From Temnothorax longispinosus (taxonomy: Eukaryota > Arthropoda > Insecta > Hymenoptera > Formicidae): a stretch of DNA of 64,000 bases. Made by a program: the position numbers and the translations under genes. Position 1 is the stretch's first letter. The number at the start of each line of letters is the position of its first letter. Where the stretch lies: NCBI RefSeq assembly GCF_030848805.1, contig NW_027269992.1, positions 248,001 through 312,000 of the forward strand, in the 5' to 3' direction. Positions 32,086 to 43,217 of this stretch are shown here, in pieces. The notes beneath the pieces were generated by a model. The model did not search any database, had not been told where the DNA came from, and was given only the letters and a program-made list of their open reading frames with translations.

Positions 32086-33556
32086 TGTAACCGGACGATA
32101 CATAATCGGGCTACGAGACACGCTATTTTGTCCTATAAGTCATCGGTCGCCACTCGGTTTGTCCTATATCTACCGAGAAGGTAAGTATTAAGTATATGTG
32201 ACGTTAACGACGATATGGTTAACCAATTTGTTTAAATAATTCTATTTGCAGAATCTCGCCACGGGGTCCTCTTCACCATCGCCTGTCCTCGGGGCCCCGC
32301 TACCTATCGCCCTCCAAGGTTAACCAGGGACAATGGTAGATTACCACCGTTTGATCAGGTAAGTACGTGTCAACTAATTCCCTAATCCTTCCCTTTTATA
32401 TTCCCGCCACGGGGCTTTCATCTGCGTCGCCTCCCCTCGGATCCCCGATATCAATCATCGGCCTGGCTCAACGTGCAACCAAGATGGCTGACCACCGCTT
32501 GATCGGGCAAATCACAGTACCGTCGTAAGTTAACTTAATTAATTTTCCTTATTTTCAGGTTTTCACTACGTGGCCCTCATCTCCGTCGCCGACCCATGGA
32601 TCCCCGCTGCTAACCGCTGACCAGGATCACCGCGTTCTCAAAATGGCTGACTACCGTTCTCACGGGTAAGTATAAGGAATGTGGTAAATTAACTTAATTA
32701 ATACTGCTTCTTTTCAGGTTTCCGCCACGAAGCCCTCATCTATGGCCTCCTCCGTTGCAGCCTCAATGATAATCTCCGACCCGGATGGACTCCTCCGCAA
32801 GATGGCTGACCACTCCGCTTGATCAGGTAAGTAGAAGGTAAGAAATCGATAACTTCGTATATATTTTCACAAATGATTCTTCCATTTATTCAATATTGTC
32901 GTTTCACATAGATGGTTGTTTACAATTGTTGTTTTCGCACGAGATGGCGGTCGCACGTCTCGCAAAGTGCGAAGTTTCCGTTTTCGGTACGTTAAAACCG
33001 TTCGCCTTTCGTATCGACGACAAGAAACGCGTTTCGCGGGCGTTCCCGTTTGTTCCGGACGCTGTGGTACTCGAAATTCGTTATTTGGTATGTGATCGCG
33101 ATAATTACTGCGACACGCCGAGATATACGCGCGAGACGGGTGTTATACCTACGAGCGCCCACGAGAGACTGCTTCGAGGAATATTCCTCTCTCGGGCTCC
33201 CTACCTTTGATAGTTTGCCCCCACCATGGAGTTTCGGCCGCTTTCTCTTCGCAGTACTTTTCCATTCTCCGCGTTAACAATGGGTGTTTACGACTTCTGG
33301 CCGCGCCAGATGTTCGCCGCTGCGCAGTTACAATAGGTGTTGACCACTCCTGGCCGTACCAGATGTTCGCGGTGGAAATTTCCACTTGTACATTATTCGC
33401 GACGCGCTGAAACGGCCCCCGGATAGTGGTTTTCCACCACTCTCCATTTTCGACTTTCGACGGCGCCGACCCGTGCGCACGTCCTCTCTTACGTCCCTAT
33501 AGAGGGCTCCGGGTCGACTTCTCAAAGAAGACGTCCGGGTCGTGACCTTCTTTTCC
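32086..33556 (+). mobile_element. Long LTR-like element, copy 2 (truncated)
   Basis: Starts TGTAACCGGACG and carries the family landmarks CGGTCGCCACTCGGTTT and ACCGAGAAGGTAAGTA. Candidate introns: 32181..32251 and 32666..32717; further donors at 32359 and 32827. Exon-like units repeat CCGCCAC and CCGCTTGATC. The distal part matches copy 1 (GCCGACCCGTGCGCACG, TCCGGGTCGACTTC). Similarity stops near 33556, where HARBI1-like DNA begins. No 3' end or target duplication found. Confidence 0.7.
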
Positions 33557-33589
33557 CAGTTCTTGTGCATTTATATCGTAATTAGCTGC

Positions 33590-34779
33590 TTCATGATTAA
33601 CATTGTCAGCATGATCCACCACTGCTTGAAGCCCTTCATCTATAAACAATAAACATGTCTCGTATTTCTTGATTTTCTTCGTTATTTAAACATACGTTGT
33701 GTAAAACGCATGCAGCAATTATTGTTGGTGCTATGTAGTCTGACGATTCATGTCTAAATATTTCAGTCGCCTAAATCTTCCAAATAAAAGGGCAAAACAA
33801 CGTTCAACTACTTGGCGAGACTTGGCATGGCGAGTATTGAAATGTTTTTGCCTTTCGGTAACATTTCTTCTCTCGATGTAGGGAGGTATACACTATTTGA
33901 AAACGGGATATGCTTTATCTTCGATAATAAATTGCCTTTTATCAAAATAATTATTCGAATGATTCATGAATTTTTCATATATTGGCAAATTTCGAAAAAT
34001 CCTTATATCTGATACTCTGCTAGGATAACCCGCAAAGCAATCAAGAATTGACATTTTATTTTCGCATATTACTTGCAGAGTTATGGCATGAAAACATTTT
34101 CTGTTAATGTAAACATCCGGATTTACACTTGGAGCCTTGACAGCAATATACGTTCCATCGATAGCACCGATTATGCCTTCTATTCCAGCAAAAGCTTGAA
34201 AAGATAGTGCTATGCGTTGGCGTTGTTCAACATTTGGCCAAAATATAATTTCTGGAAAAATTTCATTTAAAGCAGTCACAACCCGCATAAAAATAGCAGA
34301 TAGTGTAGACTTTCCTAGGTCAAAACGACTATCGACTGATCTGCAGAATAACAAAAATGTTAAACTACAAAATGAATATTTTGCATTTTTTATAACTTGT
34401 TTACTTACCGAAAACTGTCTGGTATTGCTAATAGCCACAAAAAGGCGAGAAATTGTATTTTCGGATCTGTAGTTTGGTGTCCAGCTGCTCGAGCACTTTC
34501 TAATAAAGGAGCTATTCTATTTAGGAGCCATTGAAAGCTTGTCACGGTTATTCTGAAGTGGCTTTGAAATTCGGAAGCAGTAGACATAACTCTTTCGATA
34601 AAACCTTCAATGCGATAAGGCCTGGTTGCTGGATTATTAATGCGGACTTTCAATCTGTCCAAATACAATATCATTTCTTCGTCGCTATCTTCATCATCAT
34701 TGTTGTCACTTAGATCAAAGAATAATAATTTGCTTAAATAACTGATCACAATTAAACCAGCTGCCTTTAAATTATCCAT
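33590..34779 (-). pseudogene. HARBI1-like (Harbinger) transposase
   Basis: Minus-strand gene. Exon 1 (34779 to 34409) encodes the N-terminal helical region (HFRITVTSFQWLLNRIAPLL). A 68-bp intron, 34341..34408, has GTAAGT and CTGCAG borders. Exon 2 carries the DDE core: first Asp in IIGAIDGTYIAVKAP, second in FIIEDKAYP, and Glu in RQVVERCFALLFGRFRRLK, which lies beyond an in-frame TAG at 33893-33895. A frameshift near 33750 precedes the final part (IIAACVLHNVC). The residues fit PIF/Harbinger transposases. No SANT-like partner gene and no clear terminal repeats were found nearby. Confidence 0.82.
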
Positions 34780-34826
34780 TAACAGGTTCTACCTGAAATA
34801 AATAACATTAAACTTATAAAGGAACA

Positions 34827-34999
34827 TTCCCAACTCGGAAATTCAAAAAATTATGAAACTGGCAATACATAAAGAACATCCTAACGTGTAATAAGCTATT
34901 TTAGACAGTACAAAAAATAGCTTATTACATGTCAACATGTCCTCTACTATGTATAGCCAGTTTCATAATTTTTTGAATTTTCGAATTGGAAATGTCTTG
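34827..34999. repeat. Small foldback element
   Basis: A 173-bp palindrome: CATTCCCAACTCGGAAATTC and TTCAAAAAATTATGAAACTG are mirrored at 34955-34998. Inner arms TAATAAGCTATTTT and AAAATAGCTTATTA pair around a short loop. Confidence 0.7.
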
Positions 35000-35589
35000 T
35001 TAGATATAAAACTTCAAACACAACAAGAGAACTTGAGTCGCCAGTGAATAATTAAAAATTAATAGAGGTATAATGTTTGACCCAACTGGCCAGGTTTTAT
35101 TACGTTTTACGTATTTTTTTAAGCATAAAATTATTTAAATATTTAATTGTTATTTCTCTTGAAAAATTTATTACTTCTGAGTAACTAAGTGAATCTCGTA
35201 GAAAGATTGAATAAGTGCTATGTTTCAAAATTTAATTATAATTAACGCAGAGATATCTAATGAAACGGATTGTATAGAAAATAATTTTTGTAAAATACAC
35301 AGTTTATTTTTTTGTATTTGTTTAAATCTTCATGTGTTGAAAATGGTTTATGTCTTGGCGAGAGTTCACCGAAATTTTCTGTAAAAAGGTACTTCTGACA
35401 AAAGTAACATGTAATTCTTAGTGCAAGAAAAAATTATTTCTGTTATTACGATGCGTAAAAATATTCCACGCGACGCGCGCGCGAAGACGCAGCACCGCCG
35501 CGGCCGGGCCGCGCGCCGCCGCTGCGTAGCGTTGAACGTAGCGGCGGAGCGCTCACGCACACTTTTTTTTACGTAAGGAAAACTCATCA
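35000..35589. other. No gene seen; GC island at 35460-35560
   Basis: AT-rich, then a short abrupt GC-rich island (GCGCGCGAAGACGCAGC and onwards). No supported coding or RNA gene. Confidence 0.45.
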
Positions 35590-36269
35590 TGAGTACCGCC
35601 GCTCCCGGGGAGGAGCGGACGGTTATGTCGGACTCCTACCGACTAAAAACCTTACGCGTGGCCTACTCTGGTGTTCTCGCAGGGCCCCCCCGGGAACTTG
35701 TTATAATTGCATCCGCGAGGGGCCCTCACCGACCCCAACTAGGGGTCTCTACTCCCCGGAGGACCGCGAGAGAAGGCAAATACCCCTGCCTCCCGCATAT
35801 CCCCCGGGCCCCCGCCGCGCGCGTCAATGATGGCGCGCGGGGCCGGGGTTCTCTTTGTTCCCTAATCTAAGCGGCGACAGGTACCACGATCACAGGTCCC
35901 CGCTTGAGCTCCGGTCCCCACACGACCCCGAGGGGAGGAAATACGGGCTGGGACTTTCGTGGGGAAGACCCAGTCCACCCCCCCCCCGAGGCCGCGGCTC
36001 AAGGGGCCCATATCCGGGACTAAACCCCGGGGCCGGGCCCCCCGGCGGAGCGGAGGGAGCGCTCGTGGCAGGGACCCCAAAGGGGACCCCGCCCAAGCCC
36101 TCCCCCCGCCTCGCTACGCTCTACTTATGTCAGCTTGGAGAACGGGGCGGCCGAGGGCCCAAGGGCTCCCAGGCCATCCCCCCTCTATCCCGTCCTGTAG
36201 AAAGGGTCGCCGCCCCTTCCAGAGAGGCAGGCTCCTCCCATCCTCGGAGCCTGTCTCTCTACCCTCCTG
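35590..36269. other. GC-rich R1-like LINE debris
   Basis: Very GC-rich sequence adjoining the R1-like ORF1 end. Open frames here look like compositional artefacts. Probably downstream LINE sequence, but no RT or endonuclease motif is readable. Confidence 0.35.
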
Positions 36270-36512
36270 TTAATCTTTGGGCGGGAACACCCAGTCCCCC
36301 CCCCCCCAGCCGATGCTCAGCCGGCAACTCCGAATCCGCACGTAGCGGACAGTTCGGGACCGCCGCAGAGCAACGGCTAGCCCGGTGGCCGCCACCCCGC
36401 AGCGGTAACAAAGCCCGCTGCGATCCACCGGGGAGGTGCACAGGGCCCAGACGTGTCCCACGTCCAGGCACCTGAAACACCTCAGAGGCCGGGTCTGGAG
36501 CAGCTCTACCTT
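36270..36512 (-). pseudogene. R1-like ORF1, zinc-knuckle end
   Basis: Minus strand. CCHC-type knuckles are readable: RCFRCLDVGHVWALC, then LCYRCG and GHRASRC, the last in a neighbouring frame, so there is at least one frameshift. Clustered knuckles at the ORF1 C-terminus are typical of R1-clade LINEs. The 5' part of the same ORF1 lies at 38408..39316; the long LTR-like copy 3 separates them. Confidence 0.75.
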
Positions 36513-36516
36513 CGGT

Positions 36517-38403
36517 TGTAACCGAACGGTACTACGGGGGACACGAATCAACGCTGTGTGTCCTTGGAATCAACGGTCGCCACTCGGTTTGACCTTGAAC
36601 CACCGAGAAGGTAAGTATCATCGATATCTCGAATTATTAATTAGACTAATTAATCTTCTTTTCAAGTTCCTGCCACTGCTGGATCATCGCCGTCGCCGAC
36701 CAGGATCGCCGCTGCCACCGTCTTCCAGGATCAACGAGGGACTTTGAGTGATCGACGCCAATGGATCAGATAAGTAGAAGATAAGTCCAATTGAATAATT
36801 TTTGAAATCTTTTACGAAAAGGATGTTTAACTTATTCAATATTATTGATTTCCAGTGATAGTTGTTCACAAAAGTTCAAGTCACACAAGATGTCGGACGC
36901 TCGTATACGTGGGCACACACGCCCCGTTTCGCTACGACGCACGAAGTTATTTCGGCACGAATTAGCCGTTCGCCAATGTAAAAGCGATATAATTAACGCG
37001 TTCCGCGGGCGTTCCCGGTTGTTATGGATGTTGCCGATAAATTATTTGCGCACTCGGATAACGTTCGCGGGACTTAGCGCGACAACGAAAGAGCGAGGCT
37101 TATTACGTGTTATCGTTTCAACGATCCCCGAGAGACTGCCTCGAGTTGTTTGTCTCGCTTGGGCTCCCCACCATCGATATCGGCCCCCACTCCGACGTCT
37201 ATCCAACTTTCTCTATTTGAGAAGCTTCCTAACTGCGCATATTATCGAGGTGGTTTTCCATTCAGGTGTTTACGACGTTTCCCCTAGAAATTTCCATGAG
37301 CGTTGCGCTCGCGCGGTCGCTCTGTCCCGATGCCGAGGTAGTGGTTTTCCACCGCTGCTAGAATTGCCGGGCCGTTGACGCCGACCTGTGCGCCTATGCT
37401 ATTTTCGCGCGTACAATATGATTCCGGGCGACTTCCTCGAGTAAGCCGTCAGGGTGCAGAGCACCGGGCTCGCCGACGACGTCGACCCCTCCTGACTATT
37501 ACTTAGGACCTGGTATCGGGGTTTCCGCGGTCCTTCCCCGTGGAAGAGGTCTATGTCGCGAGATATCGGACGGTTCCGTAACTTGTCTCCCGGTCGTCGG
37601 ATTTCGACGGCGACCGGGTACGGACCTATTTCGGGAGGTCCCCGTTCGTCAGGGGTATCTTATCCCTGAGGATGACGCACCTGGTGCGAGATCGCGGACG
37701 GTTCGCTGTTTTGTTTCCCGGTCGACGGATTTCGATGGGACGCGACTGTGGACACTCTTCGGAGTGCCCCTCGGTGTCAGGGGTACTTTATCCCCGTGGA
37801 CGACGCACCTGGTGCGAAGTCGCGGACGGTTCGTCATTTTCTACCCGCGTCGCCGGGTTCGGGTTTTTTCCGGCGAGGTACGTTTCCCGGGTCTCCCCCT
37901 TTGGTCAGGGGTCGATCATTCCCGCGTATATCGCGCCGTTCCGGAGATCGCGGACGGTTCGCCATTTTCCTGCTACGCGACATTATCGCGACGCTGCTAT
38001 GCGTCGCCTACCTTTTGGGGCCCGGCGGGTCGTCAGGGTTGGTTGTTACCCTCCTCGCACGCATGGTCCGCTACTTTACGAACCGTTTGTTGGCCCGTCC
38101 TCCAGACTGCCGTGGCTCGTCCGCTCTATTGTGTAGAGGTCCCCTAGTCGTGGGGCTGATGCGCGAATCGCTAAATTTAATTGTGATGATTGCATCGGAT
38201 GGGTCGCTCGGGGACATTAGTGGGTGCGTGGACTTTGAATCCACGTTATTTAAACCATAACCTCAATAGCGCCCGGACCGTGAACCCGGTCCGTTCCCCA
38301 TCCTCGAAACGCTGTGTCGCTTTCTTACAACTAATCATTCGGGTACCGTTCGCCTTTGTTGCTCTCGGTCCCCTGGTCATCTCCGGTGATGCGCGCGGCT
38401 GCA
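36517..38403 (+). mobile_element. Long LTR-like element, copy 3
   Basis: A 1887-bp insertion starting TGTAACCG and ending GGCTGCA, with target duplication CGGT at 36513-36516 and 38404-38407. The ORF1 frames on both sides join in register when the insertion and one CGGT are dropped, so the borders are firm. It shares the family 5' landmarks and a GTAAGT donor at 36611 after ACCGAGAAG. The following acceptor is altered (TTTTCAAG), and a second donor is GATAAGT. It has the family's late segment (GTAGTGGTTTTCCACC, near 37331) but a different tandem repeat from copy 1. Confidence 0.77.
37540..38000 (+). repeat. Tandem repeats in LTR-like copy 3
   Basis: Units of about 120-130 bp share TCGCGGACGGTTCG, CGTCAGGGGTA-like text and GACGCACCTGGTGCGA. 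About four diverged copies. Confidence 0.75.
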
Positions 38404-38407
38404 CGGT

Positions 38408-39316
38408 CTGCTCCAGCCCATTCTGAGTCCCTCCTTTAAAACTTCGGACGCGACGCCCGCGGAACACCGCACCCAAACTATTCCCATCTCCTTGGGGGGA
38501 CGGAGGATCTCCCCGACCCTGACGTCCCCCACGTTGCAACCGCCAAATGCGGCGATGGCGGCCGCGATTTCCTCCCGGGTAATCGAGTCATCCAGTCCCC
38601 GCAAGCGCAGGTCCACGCTTTTGCAAGGTCTGGCGACCCGCACACCTGACCCCTCTAGTACCGCACTTATGTGCAGCGCCAGGGCGTCCGTCTTTTTTTT
38701 AGAGCCCTCACCGGGGACCTCCAACACGAGGCCCCCAGTGACCGCCCTACGACAATGAATGTCTTCAATCCCCAGTGTAGTGAGGGAGACTCCCTCCCTC
38801 GCCGTCCTCAAGACTTCGGCATACGAAGCCGTCCCGCTCCGGTGAACGGTTAAAGTAACCGCCGCCGTGCTGGGCGGGGACGGCCCCGTAGCCTTAACCC
38901 TTCTCTTCCTTCCCCCGGCGGGACGGACTCGCCCCGCCCTCCCGCCCCCCTCCCGACCAGGCTCTCGTCTGGTGGTCACGGGCGCAGGGGTCGCGGCACC
39001 CCCCCCGCCTACTCTCCCATCTGTACCCAGCCCCCCCCGGCCCACCAGCCGAAGGGGAAGGCACCGCACCGGGGGCTTCCCTTCCTTTGCGAGCGCCCCC
39101 ATCACCGGCATCGCAAGCCGGAGGAGCGTCTCTCAATTGACCTGCAAGAGAACGTATCTCCCCCGCTATCACCTCCATCTTGCGATCAAGTGCGTCAACA
39201 CGGGAGCCTAGTCCCGTATCGACCCCCAGACCGCTGCTTACTCCGCATTCCAGAGCATTGCACCCTCTACGTTTAACTCTAGGCGCAGCCTGAGTGGCCA
39301 CGTCTCGGGTTTTCAC
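38408..39316 (-). pseudogene. R1-like ORF1, N-terminal part
   Basis: Minus strand. A frame starts at 39316 (MKTRDVATQAAPRVKRRG) with a short coiled region (VDALDRKMEVIAGEIRSLAG), then slips into the 39111-38408 frame: a basic glycine-rich linker followed by a conserved ORF1 core (TVHRSGTASYAEVLRTAR, ITREEIAAAIAAFGGCNVGD, MGIVWVRCSAGVASEVLKEG). This core followed by zinc knuckles is the R1-clade ORF1 layout. The knuckles continue at 36512. Broken by a frameshift and by copy 3. Confidence 0.72.
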
Positions 39317-40513
39317 AGGTTAACTTTTCCTTCCACCTTCATAGGCGTACATTCCCCCATGTTTGCCTCGAGAATTTTGCCCCTCAGCCGGGAATGTACC
39401 CGGATTTAAGTTGCGGCCTCCCGAGTCTCCACCTTGTGTGATAAAGATCGTAGGAAAAGCGGGCTAATTAAGAGCCGTTTGCTTTTGACAATGCGAAAGT
39501 TTTGTTAAAAATATTATTAAAAATATTGTTCTCCTCGAGGGGGGAAGGGAGGGAAGGGAGGGAAGGACGAGGAAATAAAAACAGCGGAGATAAGAACTTT
39601 TCGTCAGTTTTTCTCGATCAGTAGTCGATTAAAGACTTTTTGATTTTGAAAGTTTTGCTTTATACAATTCACTTTGCGTCCTTTTCAGGATATAGTGAAA
39701 AATATATAGAATATATAAAATATATAGAAGATTATACTTTAACACGCTCGTAAAATGGAAAATTTCCGAATAAATCGTCAATTTTTTAATTGTATACGTG
39801 CAAATAATCTGGATTTATCAAATTATCAGGCTTTAATAAACCACATAACATTATGTATTAATACGAATTACCCAAAGTCGCGTTGAAAGCATTGAAAAGA
39901 AAAATCATGATTTTCACGAAAAATTTGAAGTAAAAATGAGTAGCTAGCTCGTACAGTTACAACACATTTGTTCTTTTCTATTATAAAACTCACAAAAATT
40001 AAACATCCTGAGGTTTAAGACTATCATTGAAAATCAAATTAACTTTATTTTTTAACCGACTTCAAAAATGGAGGTTCTATATTCGGCGTGTATGTATGTA
40101 TGTATGTCTACGATTTTCTTTAAAACTACTGAACGGATTTAAATGCGGTTTTCACTGTCCTATAGAGCAATTCTCCAGGAAGGTTTTAGTACATAAAATA
40201 TCGCGCTAGAACATCAGAGTACGGAGCAGTAAGGAAATATGCGATAATAATTATTCATATTAATTTAATGAAAAACTAAAAAAGTATAAAATAAAAAAAT
40301 TTTTTTTAAATAAAACCGATTTTTCAAAAAAAACTAAAAAATATTTAAAAAATTAAAAAATCATCTATGCGCTTTATAAAAAATTGTTAATTAAATAATT
40401 TTGATTTTATACGCTAAATGTATAATAATCGTACATTTATGTCAAGTTTTAAGTCATTTCATTGAAAAATGTAGAAGTTATAAGCAAATGACCGAAAAAT
40501 GAAGCGTTCGCCC
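39317..40513. other. LINE leader, then AT-rich Transib-like debris
   Basis: 39317-39540 is probably the R1-like 5' region. From about 39600 the sequence is AT-rich, with TATG repeats near 40090 and ACCGACTTCAAAAATGG near 40057. It runs up to the Transib-like terminus at 40520. No coding region. Confidence 0.4.
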
Positions 40514-40525
40514 CACTGTGCGGCG
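40514..40525 (-). mobile_element. Transib-like terminus with CGGCG flank
   Basis: CCCCACTGTG ends at 40520 and is followed by CGGCG. The GCCCCACTGTG end is the same as that of the Transib at 22230, and CGGCG fits the CGNCG target type. It interrupts the GC-rich repeat copy B exactly where copy A reads on. The other end of this element was not found. Confidence 0.55.
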
Positions 40526-40990
40526 TGCAATGGATAGAGGAAGGCCCACCTCCTCCCTTTGGCCGGCGGGAGAATCGCAATCTCCCTATCGGTCCGGCCG
40601 ACCGGACGTTTGGAATCAGGGTCGCCTTCTCCTACCGGCTGTTGGAGTTTGAGTCGCCGAAGCTAGTCAGATTCCTAAGCAGGGCAGCCGAGCTCCCGGT
40701 TTTTATTCAGAGTTTTCCTTCCCATAGGACGGCCGGGCAACGGAGCTAGCCGAAGCTAGCTCGTCCCTCACGGTCCCGTCCGACCGGGCGGGACTTTTTA
40801 TAGAGGCCTCTTATCTCGCGAGTCCTTAAAAGGACTCCCCGGTCCACGACAGACCCGTAGTGCTGCCGTAGATTACGGTACTGGTGTGCTCGGGTACTCC
40901 GGGTGCGCAAAACCCGTAGTGGAGGGCTCCCCCGGGCCTCTAGAGGCTTCGGAAGGGTGCCCCCCCACCCCCTGAAGGGGCGCTCACGCA
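40526..40990 (-). repeat. GC-rich dispersed repeat, copy B
   Basis: Inverted relative of 31461..31910 (GAGCTAGCCGAAGCTAGCTC hairpin, GGACTTTTTATAGAG, TACGGTACTGGTGTGCTCGG). Confidence 0.7.
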
Positions 40991-41189
40991 CACTACCAGG
41001 CGTGTGGATCACTGACGTGCGCCCGACTAAAGGTCGGCGCTGATTGGATTGACTTTACTCAATAATTACAGCTTGGTAACGCATTACAGAAGAAAATGGT
41101 TCGGGACTTTTTGACTCAATTTTTGATCAGGAATAACGCTATGTAGTTAGTGCGCGGTCTTTAAGGAACACCCTGTATATCAGGTGATA
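40991..41189. other. Spacer, no gene seen
   Basis: Short stretch between repeat B and the giant foldback. ACACCCTGTATAT at about 41168 resembles ends of several insect DNA transposons. Confidence 0.4.
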
Positions 41190-41906
41190 TATATGGGGCA
41201 TTCTTCGTGAAATAAGACACCTCCCCCTGTCCAAAATTAGGGTCACCTAAAAAATTCTTTCGGGGCTCATTTTATAGCTACACATATGTAGTTTTAGTTG
41301 AGCTGTGGCCTTTTGAAAAATCAACATGGCGGACCCCAATATGGTGGCCGAAGTGCGGGTAACGAGGTACGACAGATGAAATGGTTACTTGGAAGTTATA
41401 GACTGTCATAGAAAAATGTGTTTATTTAGTAGTTAGCATTGAATCCATGAAAAAAATAAATTTTTAGTTTGTTCAGAACCAATATGGCGGCTAAATTATC
41501 CGTGAAATGCTAAAAAATAACTATTTCGTTCTTTAAAACGTACAAACTGCGTTCAATTTTTATGAAAATTTATATCATAATACATTTTAAGATGTTGATC
41601 ATAAATTAACAATTGGGACGTCGTATTTTAATATAACGAAACCCAATATGGCGGCTGTATATTCGAAAAATGCTAAAAAATAATGACGTCGATATTCAAA
41701 TTATACAGACTCGTTCTAATTATTATTAATTTGAGTGTTATGGTATTTTTAATTGCTTTTTTTTAATTTACTTTTTCAAATTTTTATGAATTTTTATTAT
41801 TTTTTTATTTTTGACTATGATTTCGTTATTGCGATGACAAAATTTGAACGTGGTTGATCAAATATGATTTTTCCAGTAAATACAGAATAATTTTGAATAA
41901 GTAAGT

Positions 41907-42156
41907 GAAGGCAAGACAGGTAGTTTTTCGAGCCAGTGAAGGCAAGAGAGACAGATTGTCCGGCCAGTGAAGGCAAGAAAGACAGACTGTCCAGCCAGTG
42001 AAAGCAGGAGAGACAGACTGTCTGGCCAGTGAAGGCAGGAGAGAGACTGTCCAGCTAGTGAAGGCAAGAGAGACAGACTGTCCGGCCAGTGAAGGCAAGA
42101 GACAGACTGTCCAGCCAGTGAAGGCAAGAGAGACAGACTGTCCAACCAGCAAAGAA
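41907..42156 (-). repeat. 31-bp minisatellite, inverted part
   Basis: About eight copies of GTGAAGGCAAGAGAGACAGA plus TTGTCCGGCCA, the inverse of the array at 42170-42890. Confidence 0.88.
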
Positions 42157-42169
42157 AAAAAGTTATTCT

Positions 42170-42890
42170 GCCTTCACTGGCCGGACAATCTGTCTCTCTT
42201 GCCTTCACTGGCCGGACAGTTTGTCTCTCTTGCCTTCACTGGCTGGACAGTCTGTCTCTCCTGCCTTCATTGGCCGGACAATCTGTCTCTCTTGCCTTCA
42301 CTGGCCGGACAATCTGTCTCTCTTGCCTTCACTGGCTGGACAGTCTGTTTCTCCTGCCTTCACTGGCCAGACAGTCTGTCTTTCCTGCCTTCACTGGCTG
42401 GACAATCTGTCTCTCTTGCCTTCACTGGCCGGACAGTTTGTCTCTCTTGCCTTCACTGGCTGGACAGTCTGTCTCTCCTGCCTTCATTGGCCGGACAATC
42501 TGTCTCTCTTGCCTTCACTGGCCGGACAATCTGTCTCTCTTGCTTTCACTGGCTGGACAGTCTGTCTCTCCTGCCTTCACTGGCCAGACAGTCTGTCTTT
42601 CCTGCCTTCACTGGCTGGACAGTCTGTCTCTCTTGCCTTCACTGGCCGGACAATCTGTCTCTCTTGCCTTCACTGGCCGGACAATCTGTCTCTCTTGCCT
42701 TCACTGGCCAGACAGTCTGTCTCTCTTGCCTTCACTGGCTGGACAGTCTGTCTCTCCTGCCTTCACTGGCTGGACAGTCTGTCTCTCCTGCCTTCGCTGG
42801 CTGGACAGTCTGTCCCACTTGCCTTCACTGGCCGGACATCTGTCTCTCTTGCCTTCACTGGCCGGACAATCTGTCTCTCTTGCCTTCACT
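42170..42890 (+). repeat. 31-bp minisatellite, main part
   Basis: About 23 copies of a 31-bp unit (CCTTCACTGGCCGGACAATC then TGTCTCTCTTG). Because 31 is not a multiple of three and no unit contains a stop in any plus frame, all three plus frames stay open across the array, giving long ORFs with the cycling motif SLAGQSVSLAFTG. Confidence 0.9.
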
Positions 42891-43217
42891 TACTTATTCA
42901 AAAATTATTCTGTATTCACTGAAAAAATCATATTTGATTAACCACGTTCAAATTTTGTCACCGCAATAACGAAATCATAATCAAAATAAAAAAATAATAA
43001 AAATTCATAAAATTTAAAAAAGTAAATTTAAAAAAACAATTAAAAAATACCATAACACTCAAATTAATAATAATTAGAACGAGTCTGTATAATTTGAATA
43101 TCGACGCCATTATTTTTTAGCATTTTTCGAATATACAGCCGCCATATTGGGTTTCGTTATATTCAAATACGACGTCCCAATTGTTAATTTATGATCAACT
43201 TCTTAAAATGTATCATG

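Noticed and set aside
35854..36475. 206-residue plus-strand Pro/Arg-rich frame
   Set aside because: Compositional artefact in GC-rich DNA, overlapping a recognised R1-like ORF1 end on the minus strand.
41907..42890. CRISPR-like array
   Set aside because: Units are contiguous without unique spacers, the DNA is eukaryotic, and no cas gene is present.
41998..42969. 323-residue open frame
   Set aside because: It is the 31-bp minisatellite read through; two other plus frames are equally open. Not called as a gene.
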